This document shows, in pieces, positions 52,719 to 63,232 of a DNA stretch of 64,000 nucleotides; the stretch's first letter is position 1; every line of letters starts with the position of its first letter. The translations under genes and the position numbers were made by a program. The notes under the pieces are model-generated. The model was not told where the DNA came from. It saw only the letters and a list, made by a program, of their open reading frames with translations, and did no database searches. Source of the stretch: an uncultured beta proteobacterium (GTDB taxonomy: Bacteria; Pseudomonadota; Gammaproteobacteria; Burkholderiales; Burkholderiaceae_C); NCBI GenBank assembly GCA_903822435.1, contig CAIJPE010000320.1, positions 1 through 64,000 of the forward strand, given 5' to 3'.

Positions 52719-54344
52719 TCAAGCCGGGAACCGCTCGCGCAACTTGAGCTTCCAGAACTTGCCGGTGGACGTGCGCGGGATGGCGTCCAGCACCTCGTAG
52801 CGGTCCGGCAACTGCCATTTGGCGAACCCGTGGCCCAGCAGATGGGCCGCCAGCTCGGCCGCAGTGGGTGCGAGCCCGGGCTTGTAGACCACGCACGCGA
52901 GGGGGCGTTCGCTCCACTTCTCGTCGGGGATGGCAATGACGGCCGCCTCGGCCACGGCCGGGTGTGCCATCAGGGCGTTTTCCAGGTCCACCGAACTGAT
53001 CCATTCGCCCCCGCTCTTGATCACGTCCTTGCTGCGGTCGGTGATGCGCACGAAGGCCAGATCGTCCATCACGGCCACATCGCCGGTGCGCAGCCAGCCA
53101 TCGGGCGTGAACTTGTCGGGCGCGGGCGTGACGCCATGATAGGAACCCGTGATGAACGGGCCGCGCACCTGGATCTCGCCCACCGTCCGGCCGTCCCAGG
53201 GGGCATCCGCCTGGGCCCCTTCGGCCCGCAGGCGCAGCTGCACCAGCGGCGCCGGCACGCCGGCCATCGCGGCACGTCGGTAGCGCTCATCGGGGCCGGC
53301 CCCGGTCAGCTCGGCGCGCGGGTACGACACGGTGGCCAGCGGCGAGGTCTCGGTCATGCCCCAGCCCTGCAGCAGCCACACGCCGTGTCGGTCGAAAGCG
53401 CGGATCAGCGATTCGGGCACCGCGGCACCCCCCACCAGTGAGCGCAGGCCCTGCGGCAGCTTCCAGCGCCCGGGCTGCTCGGTCAGGGCGCGCTCGTAGG
53501 TCTGGATCATGCTCAGCCAGATGGTGGGCACGCCCAGGGCCAGCGTGGGCGGCTCGACCTGCATCAGGTCGAGCAGGTCGTCGGCGTGGAGGTGCGGGCC
53601 CGGGAAGACGATCTTCATGCCCAGCATCACCGCCGCGTAGGGCGTACCCCATGAATTGGCATGGAACATCGGCGCCACCGGCAGCAGCACGTCGGTGCCC
53701 TTGAAGCCCCAGTGGTCGCCCAGGCATCCCACCAGGGTGTGCAGCACGGTGGATCGGTGCGAATACACCACGCCCTTGGCCCGGCCGGTGGTGCCCGAGG
53801 TGTAGCACATCGAGACCGCGTCGTTCTCTTCGTGCTCGGCGTAGACGAAGCCATCGGCATCGGCCCGGCCGATCAGCGCCTCGTAGTCGTCGAAGCCCTC
53901 CCCCACGGGCGCACCCGAGTAGCCGAAGACGATCACGCGCTCGAAGCGATGCAGGTGGGCGAACTGCCGGTACAAGGGCAGCAGGATGTCGTCGATGACG
54001 AGGAAGCGGTCTTGCGCATCGGCGGCGATGGCGCCGATCTCACCTGGGGCCAGGCGCAGGTTCATGGTGTGCATCACCCCGCCGGCTGCCGGAATGCCGA
54101 AGTAGCACTCCAGGTGCACATGGTGGTTCCAGCACAGCGTGGCAACACGGTCGCCCTTCTTCAGGCCGAGGGCCTGCAAGGCTGCGCCCAAAGCCCGCGT
54201 GCGGCGGTGGATCTGGCCGTAAGTGTGGCGCACCAGGCTCTTGTCGGGCAGGCGCGAGACCACCTCGTTGCCCTTGAAGATCGTGCCGGCCCGGTCGAGC
54301 AGGTGGTTCAGCGACAGCGGCACGTCCATCATCGTGGCTTGCAT
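52719..54344 (-). CDS. Fatty-acyl-CoA synthetase (AMP-binding ligase)
   Basis: A 541-residue acyl-adenylate ligase making an acyl-CoA from a fatty acid, ATP and CoA. The start ATG 54344 ([12 protein letters not shown]) has AGGAG at 6 nt. The AMP-binding P-loop is [20 protein letters not shown], and A5-A8 motifs are [58 protein letters not shown]. The catalytic Lys lies in [15 protein letters not shown] near the C-terminus. The [13 protein letters not shown] opening and [15 protein letters not shown] fit the medium/long-chain class (AlkK-like). It stands alone, so its acyl substrate is not evident. Confidence 0.9.
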   Translation of the reverse strand: MQATMMDVPLSLNHLLDRAGTIFKGNEVVSRLPDKSLVRHTYGQIHRRTRALGAALQALGLKKGDRVATLCWNHHVHLECYFGIPAAGGVMHTMNLRLAPGEIGAIAADAQDRFLVIDDILLPLYRQFAHLHRFERVIVFGYSGAPVGEGFDDYEALIGRADADGFVYAEHEENDAVSMCYTSGTTGRAKGVVYSHRSTVLHTLVGCLGDHWGFKGTDVLLPVAPMFHANSWGTPYAAVMLGMKIVFPGPHLHADDLLDLMQVEPPTLALGVPTIWLSMIQTYERALTEQPGRWKLPQGLRSLVGGAAVPESLIRAFDRHGVWLLQGWGMTETSPLATVSYPRAELTGAGPDERYRRAAMAGVPAPLVQLRLRAEGAQADAPWDGRTVGEIQVRGPFITGSYHGVTPAPDKFTPDGWLRTGDVAVMDDLAFVRITDRSKDVIKSGGEWISSVDLENALMAHPAVAEAAVIAIPDEKWSERPLACVVYKPGLAPTAAELAAHLLGHGFAKWQLPDRYEVLDAIPRTSTGKFWKLKLRERFPA

Positions 54345-54390
54345 GGCGACTCCTGAGGTTCGCTGCATGCTAGCCAGGGCCGGCGCCGGG

Positions 54391-54417
54391 CGCGATTGCG
54401 GCTGACCCGCAATCGCG
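54391..54417. terminator. Perfect 11-bp hairpin between parE and the acyl-CoA synthetase gene
   Basis: CGCGATTGCGG pairs perfectly with CCGCAATCGCG around a 5-nt loop directly downstream of the parE stop. No U-tract follows on either strand, so it may act as a Rho-assisted terminator or RNA 3'-end stabiliser. Confidence 0.5.
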
Positions 54418-54423
54418 GGGCCG

Positions 54424-56412
54424 CTAGATGTCGACTTCGACCTCGTCCCCGCGCAGTTCCATCAGGTCGCGCCGGGCCTGGGCTTCGCCCTTGCCCATCA
54501 GCTTGGTCAGCGAGGTGACCGTGCCCTCGAAGCCGCGGGCCTGCCAGTTCACGGGCAGAAGGCGGCGCGTCTCGGGGTTGAGGGTGGTCTCCCACAACTG
54601 GTCGGCGTTCATCTCGCCCAGGCCCTTGAATCGGCCGATGCTCCAGGAGCCCTCGCGCGCGCCTTCCTTGCGCAGCTTGTCCAGCGCGGCGGCGAGTTCG
54701 CCGTCGTCCAGCGCGTAGATCTTGGCCGCCGGCCGCTTGCCGCGGGCCGGGGCGTCGATGCGGTAGAGCGGCGGCCTGGCGATGTATACATGGCCGCGCT
54801 CCACCAGCAGCGGGAAGTGGCGAAAGAACAGCGTGAGCAACAGCACCTGAATGTGCGAGCCGTCGACATCGGCGTCGCTCAGGATGCACACCTTGCCATA
54901 GCGCAGCCCGCTCAGGTCGGGCTCGGGGCCGGTGTAGGGGCCGGGGCCATGCGGATCGACGCCGATGGCCACCGCGATGTCGTGGATCTCGTTGTTGGCA
55001 AAGAGCCGGTCGCGTTCGACCTCCCACGTGTTCAGCACCTTGCCGCGCAAGGGCAGCACGGCCTGCGTCTCCTTGTTGCGGCCCATCTTGGCGCTGCCGC
55101 CTGCGCTGTCGCCCTCCACCAGGAAGACCTCGTTGTAGAGCAGGTCACGGCTTTCGCAGTCGGTGAGCTTGCCAGGCAACACGGCCACGCCCGAACCCTT
55201 GCGCTTTTCCACCTTCAGCGAGGCGCGCTGGCGCGTCTGGGCCTGGCGGATGACCAGATCGGCCAGCTTCCTGCCCACGTCCACGTGCTGGCTCAGCCAG
55301 AGCTCGAGCACCGGCCGCACGTAGCCCGACACCAGGCGGAGCGCGTCGCGGCTGTTCAGGCGTTCCTTGATCTGGCCCTGGAACTGCGGGTCGAGCACCT
55401 TGGCCGACAGCACGAAACTGGCGCGCGAGAACACATCTTCGGGCATCAGCTTCACGCCCTTGGGCAGCAAGGCATGCATCTCGATGAAGCTCTTGACGGC
55501 CGCATAAAGGCCGTCCTTCAGCCCCGACTCATGCGTGCCGCCGGCCACCGTGGGGATGAGGTTGACGTAGCTCTCGCGCAGGAGCGGACCCTCGTCGGTG
55601 AAGGCCACGCACCAGCTGGCGCCCTCGCCCTCGGCATGGTTCTCGGTCTCGCCGGCACCGGCGTACTGCTGGCCTTCGAAGAGCGGGATCAGGGGTTCGC
55701 CGGCCAGGCCCTGCAGCAGGTAGTCGCGCAGGCCGGCCTCGTAGCGCCATCGCTCGGTTTCGCCCGACTTTTCGTGATGCAGTTCGACGACCACGCCCGG
55801 CATCAGCACGGCCTTGCTGCGCAGCAGGTGCGTCAGTTCGTGGCGCGGCAGATCGGGGCTCTCGAAGTACTTGGGATCGGGCCACACGCGCACGGCCGTG
55901 CCGCGCTTGCGCTCGCCGGAAGTGGCCTTGCGCAGCGCCAGGGCCTCGACCACGTCGCCGCCCGCAAAGCCCATCGTGGCCACCTGGCCTTCGCGCCACA
56001 CGGTGACGACCATCCGCCTGGCCAGCGCATTCGTCACGCTCACACCCACGCCATGAAGGCCGCCACTGAAGCTGTAGGCGCCGCCGCTGCCCTTGTCGAA
56101 CTTGCCGCCGGCGTGCAGGCGGGTGTAGACGATTTCGAGCACCGAGACGCCCTCTTCGGGGTGCAGCCCGAAGGGGATGCCGCGGCCGTCGTCTTCCACC
56201 GTGATGGAGCCATCCGTGTGCAGCGTGACGGCAATGCGCTGGCCATGGCCGGCCAGAGCTTCGTCGGCCGCGTTGTCGATGACCTCCTGCACCACGTGCA
56301 GGGGGTTGTCGGTGCGGGTGTACATGCCGGGCCGCTGCTTGACGGGCTCCAGGCCCTTGAGCACGCGGATGGAGTCTTCGGCGTAGGTCGCGTTCGATCG
56401 GGAGGTGGGCAT
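54424..56412 (-). CDS. parE: DNA topoisomerase IV subunit B
   Basis: A 662-residue type IIA topoisomerase ATPase subunit. The natural start is ATG 56412 ([20 protein letters not shown]), but the open frame continues upstream through the whole of dadA with no stop. The GHKL ATPase has [29 protein letters not shown] and [14 protein letters not shown]; the TOPRIM domain has [20 protein letters not shown] and [20 protein letters not shown]. The C-terminus ends GDEVEVDI. A hexamer TAGAAT lies 13 nt before the ATG and could be a -10 box for a promoter inside the dadA tail. Strong core identity; the upstream junction is the oddity. Confidence 0.94.
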   Translation of the reverse strand: MPTSRSNATYAEDSIRVLKGLEPVKQRPGMYTRTDNPLHVVQEVIDNAADEALAGHGQRIAVTLHTDGSITVEDDGRGIPFGLHPEEGVSVLEIVYTRLHAGGKFDKGSGGAYSFSGGLHGVGVSVTNALARRMVVTVWREGQVATMGFAGGDVVEALALRKATSGERKRGTAVRVWPDPKYFESPDLPRHELTHLLRSKAVLMPGVVVELHHEKSGETERWRYEAGLRDYLLQGLAGEPLIPLFEGQQYAGAGETENHAEGEGASWCVAFTDEGPLLRESYVNLIPTVAGGTHESGLKDGLYAAVKSFIEMHALLPKGVKLMPEDVFSRASFVLSAKVLDPQFQGQIKERLNSRDALRLVSGYVRPVLELWLSQHVDVGRKLADLVIRQAQTRQRASLKVEKRKGSGVAVLPGKLTDCESRDLLYNEVFLVEGDSAGGSAKMGRNKETQAVLPLRGKVLNTWEVERDRLFANNEIHDIAVAIGVDPHGPGPYTGPEPDLSGLRYGKVCILSDADVDGSHIQVLLLTLFFRHFPLLVERGHVYIARPPLYRIDAPARGKRPAAKIYALDDGELAAALDKLRKEGAREGSWSIGRFKGLGEMNADQLWETTLNPETRRLLPVNWQARGFEGTVTSLTKLMGKGEAQARRDLMELRGDEVEVDI

Positions 56413-57720
56413 GCGCGGGATTCTAGGAGCCGGGCCCGCGCAGCACGCCCGCCGGGCCGGTAAATGGCGGCCGTAACGGGCCATGCCAAGGCCCGCGATG
56501 TCGATCTCGGGCTGCCGCCCCGAAACCAGATCGGCAATGACCCGGCCCGTGCCGGCCGCCATCGTCCAGCCCAGGGTGCCGTGGCCGGTGGCCAGCAGCA
56601 GGTTGGGCAGCGGCGTGGCGCCGATGATCGGCGTGCCGTCGGGTGTCATGGGCCGCAGGCCGCACCAGAAGCTGGCCTTCTTGACGTCCCCGCCGGCTGG
56701 AAACAGGTCCGTGACCACGTGCTCCAGCGTGGCACGGCGTGCCTCGCGCAACTCCAGGCTGAACCCGGCCAGCTCGGCCGTGCCGCCCACCCGGATGCGG
56801 TCGCCCAGCCGCGTCACGGCCACCTTGTGGGTTTCGTCCATCACCGTGGATTCGGGGGCGCCCTTGGCGTCGGTGATGGGCACGGTGATCGAATAGCCCT
56901 TGACCGGGTAGACCGGGATGCGCAGCCCCAGCGGCCGTACGGCCTGCGGCGAGTAGCTGCCCAGGGCCACCACGTAGCGATCGGCCGTGAGGCGGCCGGC
57001 GGACGTGCGCACGCCGCTGACCCGCCCGCCTTCTTGGTCGATGCCCTGGATGGACGTGTCGAAGCGGAATTTCACGCCGGCCTCGGCGGCCATCTCGGCC
57101 AGGCGGTTGGTGAACTTGAAGCAATCGCCCGTCTCGTCGTTGGGCAGCAGCAGCGCGCCGACGAACTTTTCTTGCGTGCGTTTCAACGCAGGCTCCACCG
57201 CACAGAAGCCGTCGCGGTCGAGCACCTTGAATGGCACGCCGTACTGCCGCAGCACAGCCACGTCACCACCGATGCCGTCGAGCTGCTTCTGGGTGCGGAA
57301 CAGCTGCAGCGTGCCCTGGGCCCGGTCGTCGTACTGGATGCCGGTCTCCGCGCGCAACGCCTTCAGGCAGTCTCGGCTGTACTCGGCGATGGGCACCATG
57401 CGGCTCTTGTTCAGGGCGTAGGCCTTCTCGGTGCAGTTGGCCAGCATCATCGCGCCCCAGCGCCACATGGCCATGTCGAGCATGGGCCAGATGACCAGTG
57501 GCGAGTGCTGCATCAGCATCCACTTGATGGCCTTGACGGGCACGCCGGGCCCGGCCCAGGGTGAGCTGTAGCCGGGAGAGACCTCGCCGGCATTGCCGAA
57601 GCTGGTTTCCAGCGCCGGGCCACCCTGGCGCTCGACCACCTCCACCTCGTGGCCCGCCTGGGCCAGATAGTGCGCGCAAGACACGCCGATGACGCCACCA
57701 CCCAGAACCAGCACTTTCAT
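56413..57720 (-). CDS. dadA: D-amino acid dehydrogenase, lacking its own stop codon
   Basis: A flavoprotein that oxidises D-amino acids to 2-oxo acids and ammonia and passes electrons to the respiratory chain. The FAD-binding start [20 protein letters not shown] is followed by [20 protein letters not shown], a DadA hallmark, and [19 protein letters not shown] then [20 protein letters not shown] near the end. The conserved chain ends about [10 protein letters not shown] (residue 417), where a stop is expected. Instead the frame continues 19 codons to the parE ATG and then through parE, giving a potential 1098-residue DadA-ParE product. This could be a sequencing or assembly indel, or a genuine fusion. 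Divergent from the MFS gene. Confidence 0.88.
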
Positions 57721-57800
57721 GGACCATCGCCTCGAGTTGTGGAAACACTGTAAAGGGCCCGGTGGCGTGGGAGCGCCGCGTTTTGTCCGAGAATCACCGC

Positions 57801-59018
57801 ATGAATGCAGCTTCCAGGCCAGTGCGGCTGTCGATGATCCAGGTGCTCGCCTGCGGGGCGGCCATCGTCACCGTCAGCATGGGCATCCGCCACGGCTTCG
57901 GGCTGTGGCTGGCCCCGGTCACCATGGATCGCGGCTGGAGCCGCGAGACCTTCGCCTTCGCCATTGCGGTGCAGAACCTCTCCTGGGGCATCGCAGGCCC
58001 GATCACGGGCGGCCTGGCCGACCGCTTCGGCGCCTTCCGCGTGCTCATCGTCGGCGGGCTTCTCTATGCCGCCGGCCTGATCCTCATGGCACTGGCCGAC
58101 ACCGGGCTGGCCTTCACCGGCAGCGCGGGGCTGCTGCTGGGACTGGCGCAATCCGGTACCACGTACGCCGTGGTGTATGGCGTGATCGCCCGGCAGGTGG
58201 CGCCCGAGAAGCGTTCCTGGGCCATGGGCGTCACGGCCGCTGCCGGCTCCTTCGGGCAGTTCCTGATGGTGCCCGTGGAAAGCGGGTTGATCAGCCACGT
58301 CGGCTGGCAGAACGCCCTTTTCGCGCTGGGTTGCGGCGCGCTGGCCATCCTGCCACTGGCGTTCGGCCTGCGCGAGCCGCCGGCGGCGGCGGCCACCGGA
58401 CCGCAGCAGAGCATCGGCGCGGCCCTGAAAGAGGCCTTCGCCTACCCCAGCTTCCGGCTGCTGACGGCCGGCTATTTCGTGTGCGGCTTCCAGGTGGTCT
58501 TCATCGGGGTGCACCTGCCCAGCTACCTCAAGGATCATGGCCTGGGGCCCGAGGTGGCCACGGTGGCGCTGATGCTCGTGGGCCTGTTCAACGTGTTCGG
58601 CACCTACGTGGCCGGCTCGCTGGGCCAGCGCATGCCCAAGCGCCAGATCCTGGCGGCCATCTACCTGCTGCGCAGCGTCGTGATCACGGCCTTCGTGCTG
58701 CTGCCCCTGTCGCCGCTCAGCGTGTATGTGTTTGCCGCGACCATGGGTTTCCTGTGGCTGTCCACGGTGCCGCCCACGAACGCCATCGTCGCGCAGATCT
58801 TCGGCGTGAAGTACATGTCGATGCTGGGCGGCGTGGTGTTCTTCAGCCACCAGATCGGCTCCTTCCTGGGCGCCTGGCTGGGTGGCAAGCTCTACGGGCT
58901 GACCGGCAGCTACGACATCGTCTGGTGGATCTGCATCGCCCTGGGCGTGGTGGCCGCGGCGCTGAACCTGCCGGTGCGCGAGACCGCCATCGCCCGGCCG
59001 ATCGCCCAGCCCGCATGA
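57801..59018 (+). CDS. MFS transporter (OxlT/OFA-like)
   Basis: A 405-residue major-facilitator carrier with 12 predicted helices. ATG 57801 ([16 protein letters not shown]) is chosen over an in-frame start 39 bp upstream. The motif between helices 2 and 3 reads [19 protein letters not shown], the MFS motif A (G-x-L-x-D-R-x-G), and a second version [19 protein letters not shown] lies between helices 8 and 9. The pattern of [20 protein letters not shown] and the repeated helices fit oxalate/formate- and monocarboxylate-type MFS proteins. Substrate unknown. The stop overlaps a microprotein gene by ATGA. It diverges from dadA. Confidence 0.88.
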   Translation: MNAASRPVRLSMIQVLACGAAIVTVSMGIRHGFGLWLAPVTMDRGWSRETFAFAIAVQNLSWGIAGPITGGLADRFGAFRVLIVGGLLYAAGLILMALADTGLAFTGSAGLLLGLAQSGTTYAVVYGVIARQVAPEKRSWAMGVTAAAGSFGQFLMVPVESGLISHVGWQNALFALGCGALAILPLAFGLREPPAAAATGPQQSIGAALKEAFAYPSFRLLTAGYFVCGFQVVFIGVHLPSYLKDHGLGPEVATVALMLVGLFNVFGTYVAGSLGQRMPKRQILAAIYLLRSVVITAFVLLPLSPLSVYVFAATMGFLWLSTVPPTNAIVAQIFGVKYMSMLGGVVFFSHQIGSFLGAWLGGKLYGLTGSYDIVWWICIALGVVAAALNLPVRETAIARPIAQPA

Positions 59019-59140
59019 AGCCCGCCGCCCGGGGTGCCTTGTGGGCAGCCGCTCTGCTGGCGCTGGCGGGGGTGTCCCTGGCCTACTTCAATCCGCACCT
59101 GATGGTCGACCTGGCCACGCGCATCTGGTCGTGCTGGTGA
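59015..59140 (+). CDS. 41-residue single-span membrane microprotein
   Basis: A 41-codon ORF linked at both ends: its ATG overlaps the stop of the MFS gene (ATGA, 59015-59018) and its stop overlaps the GTG of the methyltransferase gene (59137-59140). The peptide begins [19 protein letters not shown], has one hydrophobic helix (about 8-26), and ends in ATRIWSCW. Short overlapping ORFs of this kind in an operon are usually translated. I do not recognise the sequence; it could be a subunit or regulator of the MFS carrier upstream. Confidence 0.6.
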   Translation: MKPAARGALWAAALLALAGVSLAYFNPHLMVDLATRIWSCW

Positions 59141-59697
59141 CCGAAGCTTCGGCCTGGGTGCGCCGCTGGGCGGGGCTGCTCAAGCCCGGCGCCCGCGTGC
59201 TCGACCTGGCTTGCGGCAGCGGACGCAACCTGCGCTGGCTGGCTGCCCAGGGGCTGCAGGTAACCGGCGCAGACCGCGACGCGGCGGCGGTCGAGCCGCT
59301 CAAGCCCCTGGCCGAGATCATCGTGGCCGACCTGGAAGAAGGGCCGTGGCCGCTGTCCGGGCGCCGCTTCGACGCCGTGGTGGTGGCCAACTACCTGTGG
59401 CGGCCGCGCTGGCCCGAACTGCTCGCCCTCCTCGGCCCGGGCGGCGTGCTGCTGGTCGAGACCTTCGCCCACGGCCAGCAGTTCATCGGCCGCCCGGCGC
59501 GGCCGGAGTTCCTGCTGCAGCCTGGGGAACTGCTGGGCCTGTGCCAGGGTCTGCACGTGGTGGCCTTCGAGGACGGATTCGAAGACCCTCCCGGGCGCTT
59601 CGTGCAGCGTGTGGCGGCGGTGCGCGAAGCACCCCCGACGCCCGGCGCGGCAGCCACCGGGCAGGCCCGCCATGGTCTGGGCAGGCCCGCCAGCTAA
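59137..59697 (+). CDS. SAM-dependent methyltransferase (class I)
   Basis: A 186-residue class I methyltransferase domain: motif I is RVLDLACGSGRNLRWLAAQG, then TGADRDAAAVEPLKPL, and the post-motif is FDAVVVANYLWRPRWPEL with LLALLGPGGVLLVETFAHGQ, as in tellurite-resistance TehB-like and related methyltransferases. The start GTG 59137 overlaps the microprotein stop. The C-terminus carries 30 variable residues. A TAAAAT box overlaps its stop codon and may drive dapA. Substrate not known. Confidence 0.88.
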   Translation: MTEASAWVRRWAGLLKPGARVLDLACGSGRNLRWLAAQGLQVTGADRDAAAVEPLKPLAEIIVADLEEGPWPLSGRRFDAVVVANYLWRPRWPELLALLGPGGVLLVETFAHGQQFIGRPARPEFLLQPGELLGLCQGLHVVAFEDGFEDPPGRFVQRVAAVREAPPTPGAAATGQARHGLGRPAS

Positions 59698-59700
59698 AAT
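59695..59700 (+). promoter_or_regulatory. Candidate -10 box for dapA
   Basis: TAAAAT lies 28 bp before the dapA ATG, overlapping the stop of the methyltransferase gene. No convincing -35 hexamer stands 16-18 bp upstream. A short AGGA ribosome-binding site (59711-59714) follows. Confidence 0.3.
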
Positions 59701-59727
59701 CCGCCGATTGCCAGGAACCGAAACCCC

Positions 59728-60612
59728 ATGAAACCCATCGTTGGCAGCATTGTTGCGCTCGTCACGCCGATGCTCGAAGACGGCCAGGTCGACTACGACA
59801 CCCTGCGCCGCCTGATCGACTGGCACATCGCCGAAGGCACCGACTGCATCGGCGTCGTGGGCACCACGGGCGAATCGCCGACGGTGTCGATGCAGGAAAA
59901 CTGCGAAGTCATCCGTATCGCGGTCGAGCATGCCGCCGGGCGCGTGCCCATCATGGCGGGCACCGGCGCCAACTCCACCGCCGAGGCCATCGAACTCGCG
60001 CACTATGCCAAGCGGGTCGGCGCCGATTGCCACCTGTCGGTCGTGCCCTACTACAACCGGCCTTCCCAGGAAGGCATCTACCAGCACTTCAAGGCCATCG
60101 CCGAAGCGGTGGACCTGCCACTGGTGCTCTACAACGTGCCCGGCCGCACCGTGGCGGACATGCAGCCCGAGACCGCCCTGCGCCTGGCCCGCCTGCCGCG
60201 CGTGGTGGGCATCAAGGAAGCCAGCGGCAACATCGAGCGCGCCTGCCAGCTCATCAAGCACGCGCCCAAGGGCTTTGCCGTGTACTCGGGCGACGACGGC
60301 AGCGCGGTGGCCCTGATGCTGCTCGGCGGCCAGGGCAACGTCAGCGTCACCGCCAACGTGGCGCCGCGTCTGATGCACGAGTTGTGCATGGCCGCCCTGG
60401 AAGGCGATGCACGCCGGGCGGCCGCCTTGCACCTGCGCCTGCTGCCCCTGCACAAGCAACTGTTCTGCGAACCCAGCCCGGCGCCGGCCAAGTGGGCCAT
60501 GGCCCGGTTGGGCCTGTGCACGGCCGCCGTCCGGCTGCCCATCGTGGCCCTGACCGAAGGCGGCCAAGCGCTCGTCGGCCAGGCCCTGCGCGAAGCAGGC
60601 CTGCTGGCCTGA
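59728..60612 (+). CDS. dapA: 4-hydroxy-tetrahydrodipicolinate synthase
   Basis: A 294-residue (beta/alpha)8 aldolase that condenses pyruvate with aspartate semialdehyde, the first step of the lysine and diaminopimelate branch. The Schiff-base Lys163 is in [17 protein letters not shown], Tyr135 is in [16 protein letters not shown] with Arg140, and the opening [19 protein letters not shown] with [16 protein letters not shown] holds the pyruvate-binding Thr pair. Length matches E. coli DapA. It is followed 71 bp later by bamC, a conserved dapA-bamC order seen also in E. coli. Feeds cell-wall diaminopimelate. Confidence 0.96.
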   Translation: MKPIVGSIVALVTPMLEDGQVDYDTLRRLIDWHIAEGTDCIGVVGTTGESPTVSMQENCEVIRIAVEHAAGRVPIMAGTGANSTAEAIELAHYAKRVGADCHLSVVPYYNRPSQEGIYQHFKAIAEAVDLPLVLYNVPGRTVADMQPETALRLARLPRVVGIKEASGNIERACQLIKHAPKGFAVYSGDDGSAVALMLLGGQGNVSVTANVAPRLMHELCMAALEGDARRAAALHLRLLPLHKQLFCEPSPAPAKWAMARLGLCTAAVRLPIVALTEGGQALVGQALREAGLLA

Positions 60613-60683
60613 TCCGCTCTTTCCCGCCCCCTCGCCTGAACACCCCGCGGCCGCGCCCAGCGGCCGCACCGGAGACTCCGAAC

Positions 60684-61829
60684 GTGAAACTTCCCTATGC
60701 CGTCACATCGACCCGGCTTGCCGTGCTGGCCCTGGTGGCCGCGACGGCCGGCTGCTCGTCGATCGAGGGCCTGTTGTCGGGCGACAAGGTCGACTACCGC
60801 AGCACCGCGGCCAAGAACCAGCCCCTGGACGTGCCGCCCGACCTCACGCAACTGGCCCGTGAATCGCGCTACCAGCCCCAGGGAGGCGTGATCAGCGCCG
60901 CCGCTGCCGCCGGTGGCGTGGCCACGCCCGTGGCCGTGGTCGTGGCCGGCACGGCCGGCGTGGCCCCCAGCGCACCCGGCGCCTTGCGCGTGGAGCGCCT
61001 GGGCCAGCAGCGCTGGCTGGTGGTCCCGCAGACCCCCGAGCAGATCTGGCCCCAGTTGCGGGCCTTCTGGGAATCGCGCGGCTTCGTCATCACCGAAGAG
61101 AACCAGCAGGCTGGTGTGATGGAAACCAACTGGGCGGAGAACCGCAACAAGGTGGCCGACGATGCCGTGCGTAACGCGGTGAGCCGACTGCTGAGCGGCT
61201 TCATCGATTCCGGCCTGCGCGACCAGTTCCGCACCCGCGTCGAACGCACCGAGACCGGCTGCGAGGTCTACATCATTCACCGTGGCCTCGAGGAGGTGTA
61301 CCTCGACGCGCGCAAGGAAGGCACCACCTGGCGCGCGCGGCCGAACGACCCCCAACTCGAAGCCGACAGCCTGGCGCGCCTGATGGTGGTCCTGGGTGCC
61401 AAGGAAGATGCCGCTCGCACCGCCGTGGCCGGTGCCGTGCAGCCGGCCACCAAGGTGACATCGGCGGACGGCACCCCCGCCACGTCCACCGCCACCTCGC
61501 TGCTGGTGGACGAGCCCTTCGACCGCGCCTGGCGCCGGGTGGGCCTGGCCCTGGACCGCGGCGGCTTCACGGTGGAAGACCGCGATCGCGCCGCGGGGCT
61601 GTACTACGTGCGCTATGTCGACCCGAAGAACGTCGGCAAGGAAGAGCCCGGCTGGTTTGCCCGCCTCTTCGGCGACAAGAGCAACCCGCAGGCGGCCTTG
61701 CGCTACCGCATCCAGCTCAAGGCATCGGGCGCCAAGACGGCACTCCTGGTGCAGGATTCCAGCGGCGCGACCGACACGGGCGAAAACGCCCAGCGCATCG
61801 TGGGCCTGCTCACGAACGAGCTGCGCTGA
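60684..61829 (+). CDS. bamC: Outer-membrane protein assembly factor BamC (NlpB)
   Basis: A 381-residue lipoprotein of the BAM complex. GTG 60684 follows a GGAG site at 9 nt. The signal peptide ends in AVLALVAATAGCSS, the Cys being the lipidated residue; the lipobox is loose (T rather than L at -3). The unstructured N-terminal segment LDVPPDLTQLARESRYQP binds BamD in E. coli. Two helix-grip domains follow (about 110-240 and 270-380), with WLVVPQTPEQIWPQLRAFWE and SLLVDEPFDRAWRRVGLALD. Downstream of dapA, and convergent with gltA across a long hairpin. Confidence 0.92.
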   Translation: MKLPYAVTSTRLAVLALVAATAGCSSIEGLLSGDKVDYRSTAAKNQPLDVPPDLTQLARESRYQPQGGVISAAAAAGGVATPVAVVVAGTAGVAPSAPGALRVERLGQQRWLVVPQTPEQIWPQLRAFWESRGFVITEENQQAGVMETNWAENRNKVADDAVRNAVSRLLSGFIDSGLRDQFRTRVERTETGCEVYIIHRGLEEVYLDARKEGTTWRARPNDPQLEADSLARLMVVLGAKEDAARTAVAGAVQPATKVTSADGTPATSTATSLLVDEPFDRAWRRVGLALDRGGFTVEDRDRAAGLYYVRYVDPKNVGKEEPGWFARLFGDKSNPQAALRYRIQLKASGAKTALLVQDSSGATDTGENAQRIVGLLTNELR

Positions 61830-61834
61830 AAACG

Positions 61835-61860
61835 GGCACGGGCGCCTGGGCGCCCGTGCC
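61835..61860. terminator. Bidirectional hairpin between bamC and gltA
   Basis: GGCACGGGCGC-CTGG-GCGCCCGTGCC is an 11-bp perfect stem with a 4-nt loop. Read on the minus strand it is followed by CGTTTTC, a short U-tract suited to ending gltA; on the plus strand the tract is weak. A second, 14-bp perfect palindrome GGGGCCGCGGCCCC (61877-61890) lies between it and the gltA stop. Confidence 0.7.
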
Positions 61861-61905
61861 GTTCGAAGAGACCGAAGGGGCCGCGGCCCCTCGCCCCGTC
61901 CTGCC

Positions 61906-63216
61906 TCAGCGTTGCGCCAGCGGCGTCACGTCGCGGCGGGTCGAGCCCACGAAGAGCTGGCGCGGGCGGCCGATCTTGTACTCCGGGTCGGCGATCATCT
62001 CGTTGAGCTGGGCGATCCAGCCCACCGTGCGGGCCAGCGCGAAGATGGCCGTGAACAGGCTGACCGGGATGCCCAGGGCGCTCTGCACGATGCCCGAATA
62101 GAAATCGACGTTCGGGTACAGCTTGCGCGAGACGAAATAGTCGTCTTCCAGGGCGATCTTCTCCAGCGCCATGGCCAGCTTGAACAGCGGGTCGTCGTGC
62201 AGACCGGTAGCCGAAAGCACCTCGTGGCAGGTCTCGCGCATCAGCTTGGCGCGGGGGTCGTAGTTCTTGTAGACGCGGTGTCCGAAACCCATCAGCTTGA
62301 CGCTCGAGTTCTTGTCCTTGACCTGCTTGATGAACTCGCCGATCTTCTCGACGCCGCCTTGCTTCTGGATGTCCTTGAGCATGTTCAGCGCGGCCTCGTT
62401 GGCGCCGCCGTGAGCGGGGCCCCACAGGCAGGCCACGCCGGCAGCGATGGCGGCGAACGGGTTGGTGCCCGAACTGCCGCACAGCCGCACGGTGGAGGTG
62501 GAGGCGTTCTGCTCGTGATCGGCGTGCAGGATGAAGATGCGGTCGATGGCGCGCACCAGCACGTCGTTCGGCTCGTACTCTTCGCACGGCGTGGCGAACA
62601 TCATCCGCATGAAGTTGGCCGAGTAGCTCAGGCTGTTCTTCGGGTAGATGAAGGGCTGGCCCACGCCGTACTTGTAGGCCATCGACACCAGCGTGGGCAT
62701 CTTGGCGATCAGGCGGATGGCCGAGATCTCGCGGTGCTGCGGATTGTTGATGTCGGTGCTGTCGTGATAGAAGGCCGACAACGCACCCACCAGGCCCGTC
62801 ATGACCGCCATCGGGTGCGCGTCGCGGCGGAATCCGCGCAGGAAAAATTGCATCTGCTCGTTGACCATCGTGTGGTTGGTGACGAGCTTGACGAAGTCGG
62901 TCTTCTGCGTCGGGTTGGGCAGTTCGCCCTTGAGCAGCAGGTAGCAAGTCTCGAGGAAGTCGCAGTGCTCCGCCAACTGCTCGATGGGGTAGCCGCGGTA
63001 CAGCAACTCGCCCTTGTCGCCATCGATGTAGGTGATGGTGGAGTTGCAAGCCGCCGTCGAGAGGAAACCCGGGTCGTAGGTGAAACGGCCGGTCTGGGCG
63101 TAGAGCTTGCGGATGTCGATCACATCCGGGCCGATGCTGCCCTTGTAGATCGGCAGGTCCATGCTCGGGCTGCCGTCGGAAAACGACAGCGTGGCTTTGA
63201 CGTCGGAGGGGGTCAT
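61906..63216 (-). CDS. gltA: Citrate synthase (type II)
   Basis: A 436-residue hexameric-type citrate synthase, the entry step of the TCA cycle. The active-site residues are in place: His269 ([17 protein letters not shown]), His313 ([16 protein letters not shown]) and Asp371 ([18 protein letters not shown]). [20 protein letters not shown] and [14 protein letters not shown]-like segment [20 protein letters not shown] are typical. The N-terminal 50 residues form the small beta domain of the NADH-sensitive Gram-negative type. A GAAAGG ribosome-binding site lies 10 nt before ATG 63216. Follows sdhE by 16 bp in the order sdhB-sdhE-gltA. Confidence 0.97.
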   Translation of the reverse strand: MTPSDVKATLSFSDGSPSMDLPIYKGSIGPDVIDIRKLYAQTGRFTYDPGFLSTAACNSTITYIDGDKGELLYRGYPIEQLAEHCDFLETCYLLLKGELPNPTQKTDFVKLVTNHTMVNEQMQFFLRGFRRDAHPMAVMTGLVGALSAFYHDSTDINNPQHREISAIRLIAKMPTLVSMAYKYGVGQPFIYPKNSLSYSANFMRMMFATPCEEYEPNDVLVRAIDRIFILHADHEQNASTSTVRLCGSSGTNPFAAIAAGVACLWGPAHGGANEAALNMLKDIQKQGGVEKIGEFIKQVKDKNSSVKLMGFGHRVYKNYDPRAKLMRETCHEVLSATGLHDDPLFKLAMALEKIALEDDYFVSRKLYPNVDFYSGIVQSALGIPVSLFTAIFALARTVGWIAQLNEMIADPEYKIGRPRQLFVGSTRRDVTPLAQR

Positions 63217-63232
63217 CTCGTGGAACCTTTCT

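Noticed and set aside
54424-57720. Treating the 1098-codon frame as one certain fusion gene
   Set aside because: Both halves are complete housekeeping proteins with family starts, so I list them separately and flag the missing stop instead.
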